Origin: Zygnema cylindricum
Lineage: Eukaryota > Streptophyta > Zygnematophyceae > Zygnematales > Zygnemataceae
DNA: 64,000 nt
Direction: 5' to 3'
NCBI GenBank assembly: GCA_037447655.1
Contig: JBBHKE010000441.1
Span: forward strand, 87,530 to 151,529
Shown here: positions 1 to 10,719 of the stretch, one piece after another
How the letters are laid out: each line of letters starts with the position of its first letter
Position numbering within the stretch: the stretch's first letter is position 1
Made by a program: the position numbers and the translations under genes
Notes under the pieces: model-generated
What the model was told of the DNA's origin: nothing
Databases searched by the model: none
The model's input: only the letters and a program-made list of their open reading frames with translations

Positions 1-1653
1 CCATTGGTTGAGATACTTTCGTGACCCAATTCCTTCATGATAATTTACAAACAGATCTAGCCCAAGTGGACGACCTTCCTCACCCTCCCGATCCCCAAGT
101 TGTTTTTGCTATGTTAACCAGGTGTTTTCCCCACCGCCCTTCTTACCTCACTCGTACTTCTCCTCCCACCTCGACATTTCTCTCCTCTCTCTCGGCTTTT
201 GACGATCGCCTCATGGACGTCCTCCACTCTCTCTTAGGTCGCGGGGCATTTGATCGCGAGTCTGGGCCATCAGCCCGCATTCTGGCATCCCTCCCCGTCT
301 CTACTGGGGGGTTGGGTCTATTATCGACCGCTCGTGTTGCTCCAGCTGCCTATTTGGGAAGTTGGTGCCTTATTGCCTCTACTCTTGTTTCCCGTTTCTT
401 GGCTGGGGACACCCCCGTTCTAGCTACTGTTATCCCCCGGGTTTCAAACGGTGTGTTCGCCTTCCAGCGATCTCTATTGGACGCGTCACGTTCTCTTCCT
501 CCCCATTCCCTTGTGGATGTGCCGATTTTCTCGACCCTTATTACAAAATCTGTTGAGCGTCTCCAGGAATCGATTTCCGACCGGGTTGTCGCCACCATTA
601 AATCCGAGCTTCTCACGGCGCTTCCTTCCGATTCTTCTCGTGCCCGTCTTCTCTCTTGTGGTGGACCTGGTTGTGGGTCTTGGCTTTTTGCCACACCTAT
701 TTTGTCCACTCTCCGATTCTCACCAGCTCAGTTCACCAGTGCCCTTCGGTTTCGCCTCGGCCTCCCCCATCCTCTTTTACTTAGCTCTCTTGTTTGTGCA
801 TGTGGTCGTGTCTTGGGGCCCGATGGTGTCCATTTGCTTTCTTGCTCCCATGGGGGAGATTTGATCCAGGCGCGCGACACTATTCGAGACATTGTTGCCA
901 CTATTGCTTAAGAGGGGGGCTTTTCTATGCGCCGAGAGGTTTCTCATATTATTCCCTCGCGTCGGATCGATTGTGTTTTGCTTGATGGTGAATGTCGCAT
1001 TTTCGGTGATATTGTTCTGGCGAACCCTACTTCAGCTACAGTTGTTGGTCAGGCGGCTCGACATCTTGGGGTGGCAGCCCGTGATGCTGCTAAGGCGAAG
1101 GAGCGTGATTATGCCCACCGGGACCCTATGGATGACTTTATTCCGATGGCGGTCGAGATCTTTGGTTGTTTGGGTGTTGCACTGGACGAGTTTCTCCGTA
1201 CTTGTGCTCGACGTGCTTTCGAGCGTCGAGGACCTGGGAGCCCTCCTCCTTCGGTCCTTACTTCTTTTTACCGTCAACGCTTATCTGTGGCTCTACAACG
1301 AGTGCAAGCTTCTATTCTCCTCCGATCAGCTGTTACGGTTATTGATCGTCGCCGTGCTCCGGAACTCCCTCAACGTGCTCCCCCGGGCTGGGGGACTTAC
1401 GGGGTTGTTTTTCATAGATATTTAATTGAGTTAGGGTTGGGGTTGGGGTTTGTATTTTTGTTTTTGTGAGTTGCCGTGCTTTTCATTTTGAGTTACGGTG
1501 CTTTTATTTTCCTTGTTGTTGCTTCCTTTTTTTAGGGTGTGTTCTTGTCGCTCTTTTTGTTTTTTATTGTTGTTTTTCAGTGTTGGTTATGCCACCCCTT
1601 TTGTACCCCAAGACTCAGATGGTTTACCATCGTGCTTTTTAATTTATCCTGCA
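1..1653 (+). mobile_element. non-LTR retrotransposon (LINE), copy A, 3' half
   Basis: The 3' portion of a non-LTR element, cut on the left by the window edge. It encodes the post-RT region, a Cys/His knuckle (CACGR...HLLSCSHGG) and a downstream R.D...D-like block (SRRIDCVLLDG...FGDI) resembling the restriction-like endonuclease domain of R2/CRE-type LINEs. The 3' UTR ends in a segment (TGGTTTACCATCGTGC then TTTTTAATTTATCCTGC) shared with the copy at 12165-15480, which fixes the 3' end near 1653. No poly(A) tail is seen. The family assignment rests on motif order read by eye. Confidence 0.85.
21..1469 (+). pseudogene. LINE ORF C-terminal region with one nonsense codon
   Basis: One reading frame runs from 21 to 1469 and is broken only by TAA at 909-911. 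The same protein position reads IAS in the copy at 12.4-13.1 kb and IA-stop here, so a single substitution-sized change disrupts it. Before the stop come the thumb/connection region (SLPVSTGGLGLLS, APAAYLGSW) and the Cys-His knuckle; after it comes the endonuclease-like segment ending near GTYGVVF. The otherwise open frame implies a fairly young insertion. Confidence 0.8.
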
Positions 1654-1683
1654 ATATATAAGTACGAATGGCGGTCTTAAATT

Positions 1684-1790
1684 GAAAATTGGACAAATGT
1701 GTACGGAGATAAGATGTTTTCAGTGGCGAAAAAAATATACACGCTAAATACGATCGACGGTGTACTGTACTGTATTTGTGTAAATTAACG
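1684..1790. mobile_element. MITE fragment (GTGTACGGAGA family)
   Basis: Contains AATTGGACAAATGTGTACGGAGA, AAGATGTTTTCAGTGGCGAAAAAAA and GATCGACGGTGTA. These are the inner and terminal blocks of the roughly 220-bp palindromic element seen complete at 62945-63165 and 50446-50661. Only the right half is recognisable. Confidence 0.55.
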
Positions 1791-1899
1791 TACGGTTCAA
1801 CCCTAAACTGTACGATTTAACATCAAGGCAATTTTTCTCTAAGCAATGTTGTAAATGTTTAGGTTACCCTACCAGGAAACCATGGCAGAAAGTGGTAGA

Positions 1900-2067
1900 G
1901 CCTGCCACGTGGCGAGCATGCCACTTGGCGAAAGTACACTGCCACGTGGCGATGCTTCACTGCCACGTGGCGATGAAGATCAAGAGGAAGAGCTGGGCGG
2001 AGTGGTCGGTGCAGCAGCGGCCCCTGTTGTGATCGCACGTGCGGGATTTCAATCTGGCCACGTGGCA
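1900..2067. promoter_or_regulatory. cluster of G-box palindromes (CCACGTGG)
   Basis: Four copies of GCCACGTGGC or CCACGTGGC (near 1903, 1939, 1960 and 2057) plus one degenerate copy (CCACTTGG) lie within 170 bp. CACGTG flanked by C and G is the classic plant bZIP/bHLH G-box. The cluster sits about 2.6 kb upstream of the first SNAPC3 coding exon found. An open frame also crosses the cluster (1855-2205), so the repeats could instead be coding. The regulatory role is inference. Confidence 0.4.
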
Positions 2068-2283
2068 CTTGCTACAGAGAAAAAGAAGTTTCTGGAGTTG
2101 CTGGAGGTGAGGGAAGTAGATAGGTGCAAAAAAAAGGGGTACAAGGGGGGAAAAAGACGAAATTGGAGGAAATTAAAGAGGAAAATGGGAAAAAGAAGAA
2201 GATAAACTGGAAAATTGGAAAAAAGTGGAAAAAATAGGAAAATTGGTATAGAAAAAAACATGGTCAGGTCATGTGGAAGTAAA

Positions 2284-2512
2284 TGAGAGGGAGAGGGAGA
2301 GGGAGAGGGAGAGGGAGAGGGAGAGGGGGAAAGAGGGAGAGGGGTAGGAGAGGGGTAGGAGAGGGGAGAGGGGGAGAGGGGGAAAGAGGGAGAGGGGTAG
2401 GAGAGAGGCAGGAGAGGGGAGAGGGGGAGAGGGGGGAAGGGGAGGAGGGGGGAGAGGGACAGGTGGAGAGGAGGAGGGGGGGGGGGGAGGAGGGATAGGG
2501 GGAGGGAATTCA
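2284..2512. repeat. GAGAGGG purine microsatellite
   Basis: Roughly 230 bp of (GAGAGG)n grading into GGGGAGA-type purine runs. The frames that cross it are low complexity and are not treated as genes. Confidence 0.95.
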
Positions 2513-2805
2513 AAAAAATAAGGGAGAGAAGAAATTGGTAATGAAATCAATTTGTACCAACTGAAAAACCTCGGATGCCCTAAAGAAAAAATTTAATCGG
2601 TTGTTAACTTTCTCTTTTTTTTTATTAGCCTTCGCTTGTATATTTTTGTTAAAGATTTTTAAAAATTTGATCGTTAGTGAACGATGAGTTACTCTTATGA
2701 GAAGAAAACTAGAGTCTCAAACCTAAGTCAAAGCTATTGTTTTCCATCAGTATCACATTTCTTTCTTTCAATACTACATGTGTTTCCTTCAATATTACAT
2801 TTTTC

Positions 2806-3196
2806 TAGTGTTGTGTATCGGTATCCATTTGCCGATAACCGATATGCCCCCTTTTTTGGCCAGCCGATAATCGATATATTGGCACGATACGATATATCGA
2901 TACTGGTGCTATCGCGATAAAGAACCGATAATATCGATTTTTTATCGCGATAACACCGGTTTGATAACTATCGGCGATAACTCCGTACTCTGGTATGGAA
3001 TGTGATTGTGATTTTTTTTTCAAAAGCGCCCCCTCCCCCCCCTGTCTCGACATCTCCGTACTTATTTCGTACATTTTTCCGTACCATAAATTCCATACTG
3101 TTTGTACGAGTTTATCGGTATCCCTCACCGTTCGATAACCAAAAACTATCGGTATCGGTTTTATCGCGATAAGTTTTTGCCCAGTACACAACACTA
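2806..3196. mobile_element. hAT-like non-autonomous TIR element
   Basis: A 391-bp element bounded by a perfect 12-bp terminal inverted repeat (TAGTGTTGTGTA ... TACACAACACTA). It is flanked on both sides by CATTTTTC, an 8-bp target duplication. The interior is packed with TATCGG, CGATA and ATCGCGAT motifs in both orientations, so it could fold extensively. An 8-bp duplication and a TIR starting TAGTG are typical of hAT elements. No transposase is encoded. Related CGATA-rich sequence ending in CCGATACACAACACT recurs near 40280 and 43130. Confidence 0.8.
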
Positions 3197-4300
3197 CATT
3201 TTTCCTTCAAAATTGATTCAATCTTTCCAAAAATGGTACTTCAGTTAGAAATTTTTCCTTTACCATTTTCTTTCTCCCTCCATTTCAAAGTCCCGTGGTT
3301 CCATAAGATCCATCCCCTCAGACTCAGATTCGGTTCAATAATGAATTTTTTTTCGTAGAAAAAAATAATTTTTAATCATCGGTTTCATGGGATTTGAACT
3401 CGCGTAATCAATGTTTTCAAAAAAATGGAACCATGTGAAAACCAATAGAAAAAACGAATCTGTACTTTCAGCCTTTCGTAGGAAAGAATGAATGTTTTCA
3501 GCCAATTGAATTAGTATGCGACGTATTTATTATTTTCCGGTCTTTTTTGCACCATTATTATCGAACTCATTGAACGCGGCTAGACGCCTATTATTTTCAG
3601 TCCGAGTGGGTGAATCTTGTTAACTCTTGACTCTTAGATAATTCAAAATCTTGACTCTTGAAATATTCAAATGATTTGCTCTTGAACAATTTACATTTTT
3701 GAATCCAGATCACTTGGATTAGTATCACGATAGTTGCCTTGAGATCCCTAAAGTTCCCCTCTATGACCACTTTCATGGCTTTTGGATAAATTAAATGATT
3801 TACTCTTGAACAACTAAAATTTTGAATCTTAAACTATTTAAGTCTTGACTGTTTCAAATGGGTGACTCTTGAATAAGTTAAAGTGTTAACTCTTGAACGA
3901 TTTAAGCTTTGAAACTTGAATTATTTAAATGGTTGACTCTTGATCATCCCTCCACATTTTTTCTATTTTGATTCTCTGTTCAACTTTCATCTGACTTGTC
4001 CAACCTGGGTTTTTTATGTGATTGGTCCATCGAGCAGAAATTAACAAAGGAGTTGACTAATTCGTCTTTGATTTCTCAAACTGTTGACATAAGGTGAGAC
4101 TATGAATTCTTCTCAGTTTTTGAGTCGTTGAACAAGTCAATCTCAACAAGATATTTGTAAGATATCCACAAACAGCCCTTTAAAATTTGAATACTTGCAC
4201 TACAAAGAGTTGATCCATTTAATTGTTTGCTAGTATTTCTTTGTTTTATTTTATTTTTTTCTCGTGCAAGTACTCCACGTATTCGCCATCAAAGCTCAGG
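3197..4300. repeat. intergenic, degenerate TTGACTCTTGAA repeats
   Basis: No gene is seen. From about 3610 to 3945 a 20-30 bp unit containing TTGACTCTTGAA and TTAAATG recurs imperfectly, roughly eight to ten times. At 3385-3440 a segment with GGATTTGAACTCGCG resembles an inverted tRNA B-box and matches related sequence near 55484-55560, so it may be a decayed SINE. Confidence 0.6.
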
Positions 4301-4304
4301 TGAT

Positions 4305-4415
4305 TTGCATATTGTTCGTTTCATTATCTCAGGTCAATTTGTGAACGACACATGGAACTTTCAAGATTTATTTTATGCTCCAAAAATTGGTTTTGGTCTC
4401 CACTTTGTCAATCAG
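4305..4415 (+). other. candidate upstream exon of SNAPC3
   Basis: An open segment encodes GDLHIVRFIISGQFVNDTW followed by NFQDLFYAPK and ends at CAG|GTCAGT, a fair donor. The hydrophobic-F-x-x-x-W pattern loosely resembles the conserved N-terminal block of SNAPC3. However, the donor phase does not match the phase needed at the acceptor before 4627, so it is either not joined directly or not coding. Confidence 0.22.
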
Positions 4416-4642
4416 GTCAGTGAAAGTAAGCTATCTCGGAAAAACAGGAGTGAGTATTTGTTATCCTGTGTTGGATCCTATCTCCACGTACACACAGTTG
4501 CGGTTTGAATTGGAATAAGTAACATTTACCTCCATTCCTCAGCTAATTTGAAAAGTTTGATAAAAACTAACAATAGTTGGCAAAAAACACTGACATTTGC
4601 AACTTCTTTTTTTGATCGCTGTGCAGTGTGGACGATCTTATA

Positions 4643-7600
4643 ATGCCATCCATAGACAAGTTACTGGCTGACACTATTTCCGATCTATGGCCACCTAGAA
4701 GTCTGGATTCGGTTCTTCCTTCTGGACAGCCGGAAACTGTTATTGGCAATCTTGAGATCAAAACTTTTGCAGTACCCTCTTCTGTTCCCGCAAACCTCAC
4801 CACGGCAACTTCCCAGAACCTTCCCTCGGTCACTTCAGATGCCGCCCTCCCGATTTCATCTTCTTCACCTTCACATTCTGCCTTTGATTTGTCTTTTTCG
4901 AGTCAGGTTGATAATGTTGACTCAATTTCTATGCCGGCTCCTGGAATACCTCTACAACACCCACCTTTTTCATCGGATTGTTCCATGGCAGTGGACTCCT
5001 CTCCTCCATTGCCAGTTAACGGGATTGGAAATGGAAACGGAAACGGAAACAAAGAAATGGACATGGAAATGGTTTTGCCCGTTTTTGGCCCTGTTGGAGA
5101 TCTACCCGACTTTATTGAAATTTTAGAAGTGGATTCAAACCTGCCTCTAGAAGCCATGGCTGCTGTTCTGACTGCAGAACTCCCCGAAGCTTCGCAGGAA
5201 GCAGCTGTCAATGCTGTAGCCAATGAAAAGCTGACAGCTGGCGGTACCGAGAACTGGACTTGCTGGCCTCCAGGAGATCCTAACTGTGGCTTGTCTGTTC
5301 CAGTGTTTGAAAACGGATATGAAAATGGACATGAAAACGAAAATGATAACAGAAATGGAAGCGGAAACGGGGACAGAAATGGAAACGGAAACGTAGATGG
5401 TGACGCAGGGATCCTCATAGAAGAGCTGATGAAGGAATTCGGAGAAGAACTCGGGGAAGCTCAAAATTCGGGGCCTATGAAGGAACCAAAGGGTCAGCCT
5501 TTGTGGAATGGTGCTTTGGACAATTTTGAAGACGTTATTGGAACAGAAACTGGAGTGTCGGGTAATTGTCAGATACCGGGCAGTCCTGAAGGTAGAAAAG
5601 GATCGGCATCCGGAGTGGAAAGTTTAGGAGACCCTATTGATCACGGAGTGATCTTGAATGTTGTTGATAAGGTCAATTCCGAAATTTGTAAGGAAGGGGA
5701 AGGAACTATTTCTGTGACAGAAACGGCCAAAACAAAGAGCAAGAAGGGTCGAAAGCGTGACGTTGTGAAGGAGGAAGAGGCAAAGAAGCAGGCTAAAGAC
5801 CGATTTCTGGTATATATGTTCTCTTTCACTAGTGCTTTCTAAGCTCGATCCTCTAAAGTCCACTTTGTTGGGTGGATTATCGGGGGGAATTTGGTTGTCC
5901 TTCTGCATTTCATTGGGGTCCTTAGTTGATGCGTTGGTCTGACGCAGGTCAGTCATAGTTTTTTTTGGATGATGTACCATGATGTTGCAATCATTATGGA
6001 TGATGCTGTGGCAATCATTTGTGAACAATGATGTAGCAACCATTTATGGATGATGATGTAGCGATCATTTATGGATGATGATGTCATTATGGATGACTGT
6101 TGCAGTCATGTTACAAATGATGTGGCGATCATTAATGGATGATGGTGTGACAGGATGAGGGTGAACGTACACGGAGAGTCAACGCTGTTTTGGCGATAGC
6201 CAAGGAGAGGGAGCTGGCACGAGAAAATTCAACTCTTTATTGTATCAGGTTGGTTGTTTGAGCCCTTAAACAGTCTTCATGTAAACCAGAGAATTTGCCG
6301 AGCAAGGTATCAGATTAGATTTCAATTTCCGTTGATGGTTAATTAGATTGCCCAGTTCTCCAACCAGAACTAATCAGTCTTGACAGTGCTTTCATGAACC
6401 TTATCCTTCAGAAAGACCTTGCATTTCTCTCCTCGTAACTTTCTTTAGTGTTTGCAGGGACTTGAAAGAAGCTTCTAAGCTCTCTATTCGAGGACGGAGA
6501 AGGCGATGTGACATGGACGCCGCGTCACGACTTTTGGACGCATCTGTTCGTTCAAACGCCAATCATGTGACTTCGCAGCACAAGGCAAGTTACTGTGGGG
6601 CAGTTTAATTTGATTTGATTTAATTTGATTTAATTTATTTTTTGTTGCTGAAAGACATGGAACTGGAGAGAGAGCGAATTTGGCACTAAGGAGGAGGATT
6701 TAGTATGATTTAAAAAGAAGAAGTTTATGTGGGGCAATCCTGAGAAGCAGAGAAGACGGAGGAAGGAGTAGGTTTGATATCTTTGTTATAAGACAGTTAT
6801 TTTTTAATAACTTTCACGATAGTTGTTCGTGGAGGGAATATCGAAACTAAGATGTTATTACTCTAATGATTTTGGAAAGCAATCCCAGAACCTAGTCATA
6901 AGAAATAGAACGTGAGAGTGAGCAGCTAAGCAAAGATGAAACAGAGGCTCAATAATTCTGATAATTGAGGATACTTTTGGCAACCGATAAAGGAATCCTC
7001 TCACTTTAGTTATTATCCTGACATCATGTGGAAAGTTGCTCGTATTAGAAAATTGATGTTATAAAATTGATTTTTGAGTTTTTAACGCATACTTGACAAT
7101 GATTGTTGCAATCTCGTATTAGAAAATTGATATTATAAAATTGATTTTTGAGTTTTTAAGGCATAGTTGACGATGAGTTTTTACAATTTGACATTTTGAT
7201 TGACAGACAAAGGGCTGTCAGTCTGAGGAGAATGTTCGAGCCATGGATCCTAACGAGCTTCTGATTGTTGTTGAGTTCATGGATCCCGATAGGAGGGACA
7301 CAAAGGTATGTTCAAGTGTTAAATTTTAGACGGTTCAATCAACAAAACCATTCTAACTTCTTTTCTTTAAACCATTTTGTTGTGCAGATCACATTTAAAC
7401 CTCAATCGTTTCAAGTATCTTTAATAGTGCAAATATCCATGTGAACAAAACAACCGAACTGTTCAAACCCTAAAAGTAATAAGGATTTTTTTTCTTTATC
7501 CTGACAGCTTTTCCCTTTCTTTCCGAAAGGTTATTTTCTTTGTTTAAACCAAACTTCCTAAACATCAGATTCACTTTTTTCCGCCGTTGACATTTTTTTT

Positions 7601-9549
7601 TTTTGTCGTTTTCAGTCGCAGGAGTTTATTGTTTGTGCCTCACAACCACTCACGTCTCTTCGAGACGCTGTGTATTGTTTACACGATGTTATCGCCATGG
7701 ACGCCAACCTCTCTCTCCCCTCTGCCTACATTTGCATTGAGGTTTGTTTTCTATTTTTCCCTCCTCTGGTCTTCTCTCCTTCTCCCTCTCCTTATCCCGT
7801 TCCCTCTCTCCCAAGTTATGTTGGACATGTGAAAAAGGGAAATGCGGAAAAACGGAAAGACAGAAAAACCAGTGAAACAGAAAAACAGAAAAATGAAAAA
7901 CTGGAAAAACAGAAAAAACAGAGAAATGGAGAAAACGGAAAAATCTTTGAACGGAACGACTCCGCCTTGAGTCTAAATGTGTCCACAAAATATAATAGAA
8001 ATGCATTGAAATAAATTTGAGAGCCTCTTGTTTCTATCTTGAAAAAGACAAAAAAACTTCCTTTTTACTGCTCACTCTCACTCATGATTTCTGCACTTGT
8101 TTTTTTGTCCCCTATTTTTTTTTTCGGGAATAGGAAGTTTTAAAAATCCTTTTCGTTTTTCCTTCTGGGGTTAGGCTGTTTTCTACCACAATCTTTTTCT
8201 TTTCTTTTTCGGGGATAGGATGTTTTTTCCAAGAATCCTTTTCTTCTTTTTCTTTTCAGGAATAAAATCCTTTTCACTTTTCTTTTTATGTTTTTTACAA
8301 CAATCCTTTTCGTTTTTCTTTTCGGGGATATGATGTGTTTTACAATAATCCTTTTCTTTTCACTTTTCGGGGTAGGATGTTTTTTCCAACAATCCTTCTC
8401 GTGTTTCTTTTCTTTTTTTCGTGGATAGGATGTTTTTTACAACGATATGCGTGACAGGGACGCGAAAGACTACAGTGCGTCGATTTTAGACTGGAACCGA
8501 AGTCAACGGAAAAAATGGAAAGAGGAACACATGGTGGAGGGGATTTTCGACGAGGGGTGTCCTTCGGAATTATTTTCGGCAAAAATGGAGGAGACAACTT
8601 TCTTAGACTTGAATATTCAAATAGGGATGAAATATGTTTATCTTCATCAGGTCTGTTTTCCAACTTCCTCTCTCTCTTTCTCTCCCGCTCCCTCTCTCCC
8701 TCTCCTTCTCCCTTTCCCTCTCCATCTTCCTCTCCCTCTCCCTCTCCCACTCTCTCTCCTTTTCCCTCTCCTCGTATGGGAGGGGAGGAGAGGAGGGAGG
8801 GAGGGAGGGAGGGGCGGAGGGGGGAGGGGACGAGAAGGGAAAGGTGGGAAGGGAGGGAGGGAGGGAAGAAGGGAGTGGAATGGCTTATGCATCACTAAGC
8901 ATTAAATTAATTTTGTTAAACTGATTGATTTTTGGGAAGGATTTTCCAATAGGGCGGTTGCAAACATGTTTTTCAAATAACGGACGCCCGTTTCGTACAT
9001 CCGACCGATGTGCAAAATAAAATTGCCTATCCCGTCACGAAATTTATCGTAAGTTCCTAAGAAATCCATGCGTTATATCCACTTTAGTTATTGTTTTCTG
9101 CTTTATACGATGTTTTATTTTCTGAATTCAGTATAACATAGTATATTGAAGGTTATATGCAGTGAAGATACAGGTTCAGTACTTTAATTTGCGAATTCTT
9201 GGTGAGAATGTTGCCGGTTATATCTGTTTATATCTGTTTTCTCTGTTTGTATCTGTTTTTTATGGCTTTTTTTGCGGGTAGAGAATAATCCTAATGGGTG
9301 TTTCACTTTTTCTTTTCCCGATTTTTTTATGGGTACTTTTGAGTGTTTTTTTTCGGGCAGCAAAAATTTCGGCATCGAAAGTGTATGGCTTGCGGAATTC
9401 TCGCCGCAAAAAAAGTTGTTTATGGGGACGAATTGATGCCGGAATCGCCGTCTTTTTTGTGTCAAGATTGTTATTACAGTGCCCACTATTCGAATGACGG
9501 GAAGCTTTTGTACTCCAATTATTCCGTATTCGATTACTATCACGAATGA
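4643..9549 (+). CDS. SNAPC3: snRNA-activating protein complex subunit 3 (SNAP50/SRD2-like)
   Basis: DNA-binding subunit of SNAPc, which recognises the proximal element of snRNA promoters for Pol II and Pol III. Exons: 4643-5809, 6154-6248, 6458-6584, 7207-7305, 7616-7741, 8429-8650, 8953-9048 and 9361-9549. All junctions keep phase and give 706 residues. Residues 1-389 are acidic with Asn/Gly-rich runs (GNGNGNGN) and not conserved. The family domain occupies about 497-706: DVFYNDMRDRDAKDYS then ILDW, METTFLDL, GGCKHVFQITDARFVHP, and the C-terminal zinc-ribbon-like CMACG...FLCQDCYYSAH. It ends FDYYHE-stop, much like SNAPC3 proteins. Intron 3 uses a GC donor (AAG|GCAAGT). ATG 4643 is chosen because CAG at 4624-4626 precedes it as an acceptor; an upstream exon is possible. 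The C-terminal identity is strong and the N-terminus is tentative. Confidence 0.88.
5980..6153. repeat. GATGATGTAGCAATCATTTAT repeat abutting a 3' splice site
   Basis: SNAPC3 intron 1 contains about seven imperfect 25-30 bp copies of a GGATGATG(A)TGTNGC-AATCATT unit. They run directly into the acceptor GTGTGACAG|GATGAGGG, whose exon start shares the repeat's GATGA core. Confidence 0.75.
7038..7180. repeat. tandem duplication in SNAPC3 intron 3
   Basis: Two adjacent copies of a roughly 70-bp unit (CTCGTATTAGAAAATTGATRTTATAAAATTG... GAGTTTTTAA) about 27 bp upstream of the exon at 7207. Intronic, with no coding content. Confidence 0.85.
8112..8440 (+). repeat. 3'-splice-site array before SNAPC3 exon 6
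   Basis: About seven degenerate copies of a 40-60 bp unit, CTTTTTCGGGGATAGGATGTTTTTTMCAACAATCC, precede the real acceptor GTGGATAG|GATGTTTTTTAC. Each copy carries the polypyrimidine tract, the AG and the first codons of the exon (Asp-Val-Phe-Tyr-Asn). Copies start near 8124, 8168, 8212, 8286, 8322 and 8368. Several keep an intact TAG|GATGTT, so they are potential decoy acceptors. Confidence 0.85.
8655..8880. repeat. CT-rich then GA-rich tract in SNAPC3 intron 6
   Basis: About 110 bp of pyrimidine (CTCTCCCT) followed by about 100 bp of purine (GGGAGGGAGG). The two halves are near complementary and could pair as a long imperfect hairpin. The overlapping frames are low complexity. Confidence 0.85.
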
Positions 9550-10680
9550 AAAACTGGTTTAATATGTTGAAAAAAATATAATAATCGGGGAAGATCGAAT
9601 TGACCTGAATCTCCGTCTTTTTCTTTTGTCAATTCGAATGACAGGAAGCTTTTGTACTACGAAATTACTCTGTGTTCAGTTACTATCATGAATGAAAACC
9701 AAGTTGTTAATACTATCTCGAGCAAAAAACCGGTTTTATATGTTAAAAACGGAGAAGATTTAATTGACTGGAATTGCTAGGCTTTTGTATCGAGATTGTT
9801 ACTACAGTGCAACTATTCGAATGACGGGGAAGTTTTTGTACTTCAATTATTCCGTATTCGATTACTATCACAAACGAAAAACCGGTTTAATATATCGAAT
9901 AAGATTTACGTGATCAAAGCCGTCTTCTTTGTGTCAAACACACTCTTATCTTGTTCTTTTTTTTTTTTCTTTTGTATTCCAATTACTTCGCATTTAATTA
10001 CTGTCGCGAATGAAAAAAGAAAGAATTGATTATTGTCAGTTTATTACCTCGAATACGGGGATGATTGAAGGGACCAAAGTTTAAGTAACTGGGTCTTTTA
10101 GGGTTTTTTTTCTGTTGAGATCGTTATTGCAGAGCCCACTCTTTTAATGACGGGAAGCTTTTCAGTTACTACGTCTTTGATTATTATAATGAATGGAAAA
10201 CCGGTTTTAAGATGTTGAATACATGAAAAAATTTAAGGTGATCGAAATTTAAGTGCCTCAGATCGCCATCTTTTTTGTGTCAAGATTTGTTATTACGGTA
10301 AGCAAATAAAAAAATGGAGAAGCTTCAAAAGGTAGAAGAACAAAACATGAAGCCAAAAAGAAAAAAAATAGTGCTTGTGTTGTTGTTCGAATGGGAAGCC
10401 TTTGTACTAAAATAGTCTAACAAGTTGTCTAAAAAAACAGGTTTATTATGTTGAATTCAGAGAAGGTTTAAATGGTCAAAATTGCCACTTTTTTTGAGTC
10501 TAAGTTATTATCACAGGGGAGACTGTCGGTTTTTGTTGAACAAAGGGCTTCAAAAATACTATCCTCTAAAGAATGATACAATCAGATCCATAAAATATAT
10601 AAAGAGTACACCACGAATGGTTATTAGCGTCAATAAAACTCGATCCTCATTACTACAGCGAAGGAATTATTAGTATAAAT
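9550..10680 (+). repeat. degenerate array of the SNAPC3 last-exon end
   Basis: Downstream of the SNAPC3 stop, the segment from CGTCTTTTTTGTGTCAAGA through TTCGATTACTATCACGAATGA recurs about six times with period near 170 bp (near 9611, 9775, 9925, 10090, 10255 and 10470). Copies contain parts of the coding block (ATTCGAATGACGGGAAGC...TTTTGTACT) plus the following AAAACCGGTTTAATATGTTGAA. Copy 2 (9775-9890) preserves most of the Cys-Tyr-Tyr-Ser stretch. All are frameshifted or stopped. I see no independent gene here. Confidence 0.85.
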
Positions 10681-10719
10681 ACTTCATTAGAATATAGATC
10701 TTGAAGGTGGATTGTAGAC

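Noticed and set aside
1434-1455. Telomere-like GGGTTGGGGTTGGGG run
   Set aside because: Only a few units, inside the LINE 3' UTR and present in modified form in copy C; not a telomere.
1855-2205. 116-residue frame over the G-box cluster as a gene
   Set aside because: The middle repeats translate the CCACGTGG palindromes and the end is a Lys/Arg-rich low-complexity run; no homology recognised.
4903-5464. Minus-strand frames opposite SNAPC3 exon 1
   Set aside because: They are antisense shadows of the Asn/Gly-rich coding repeat.
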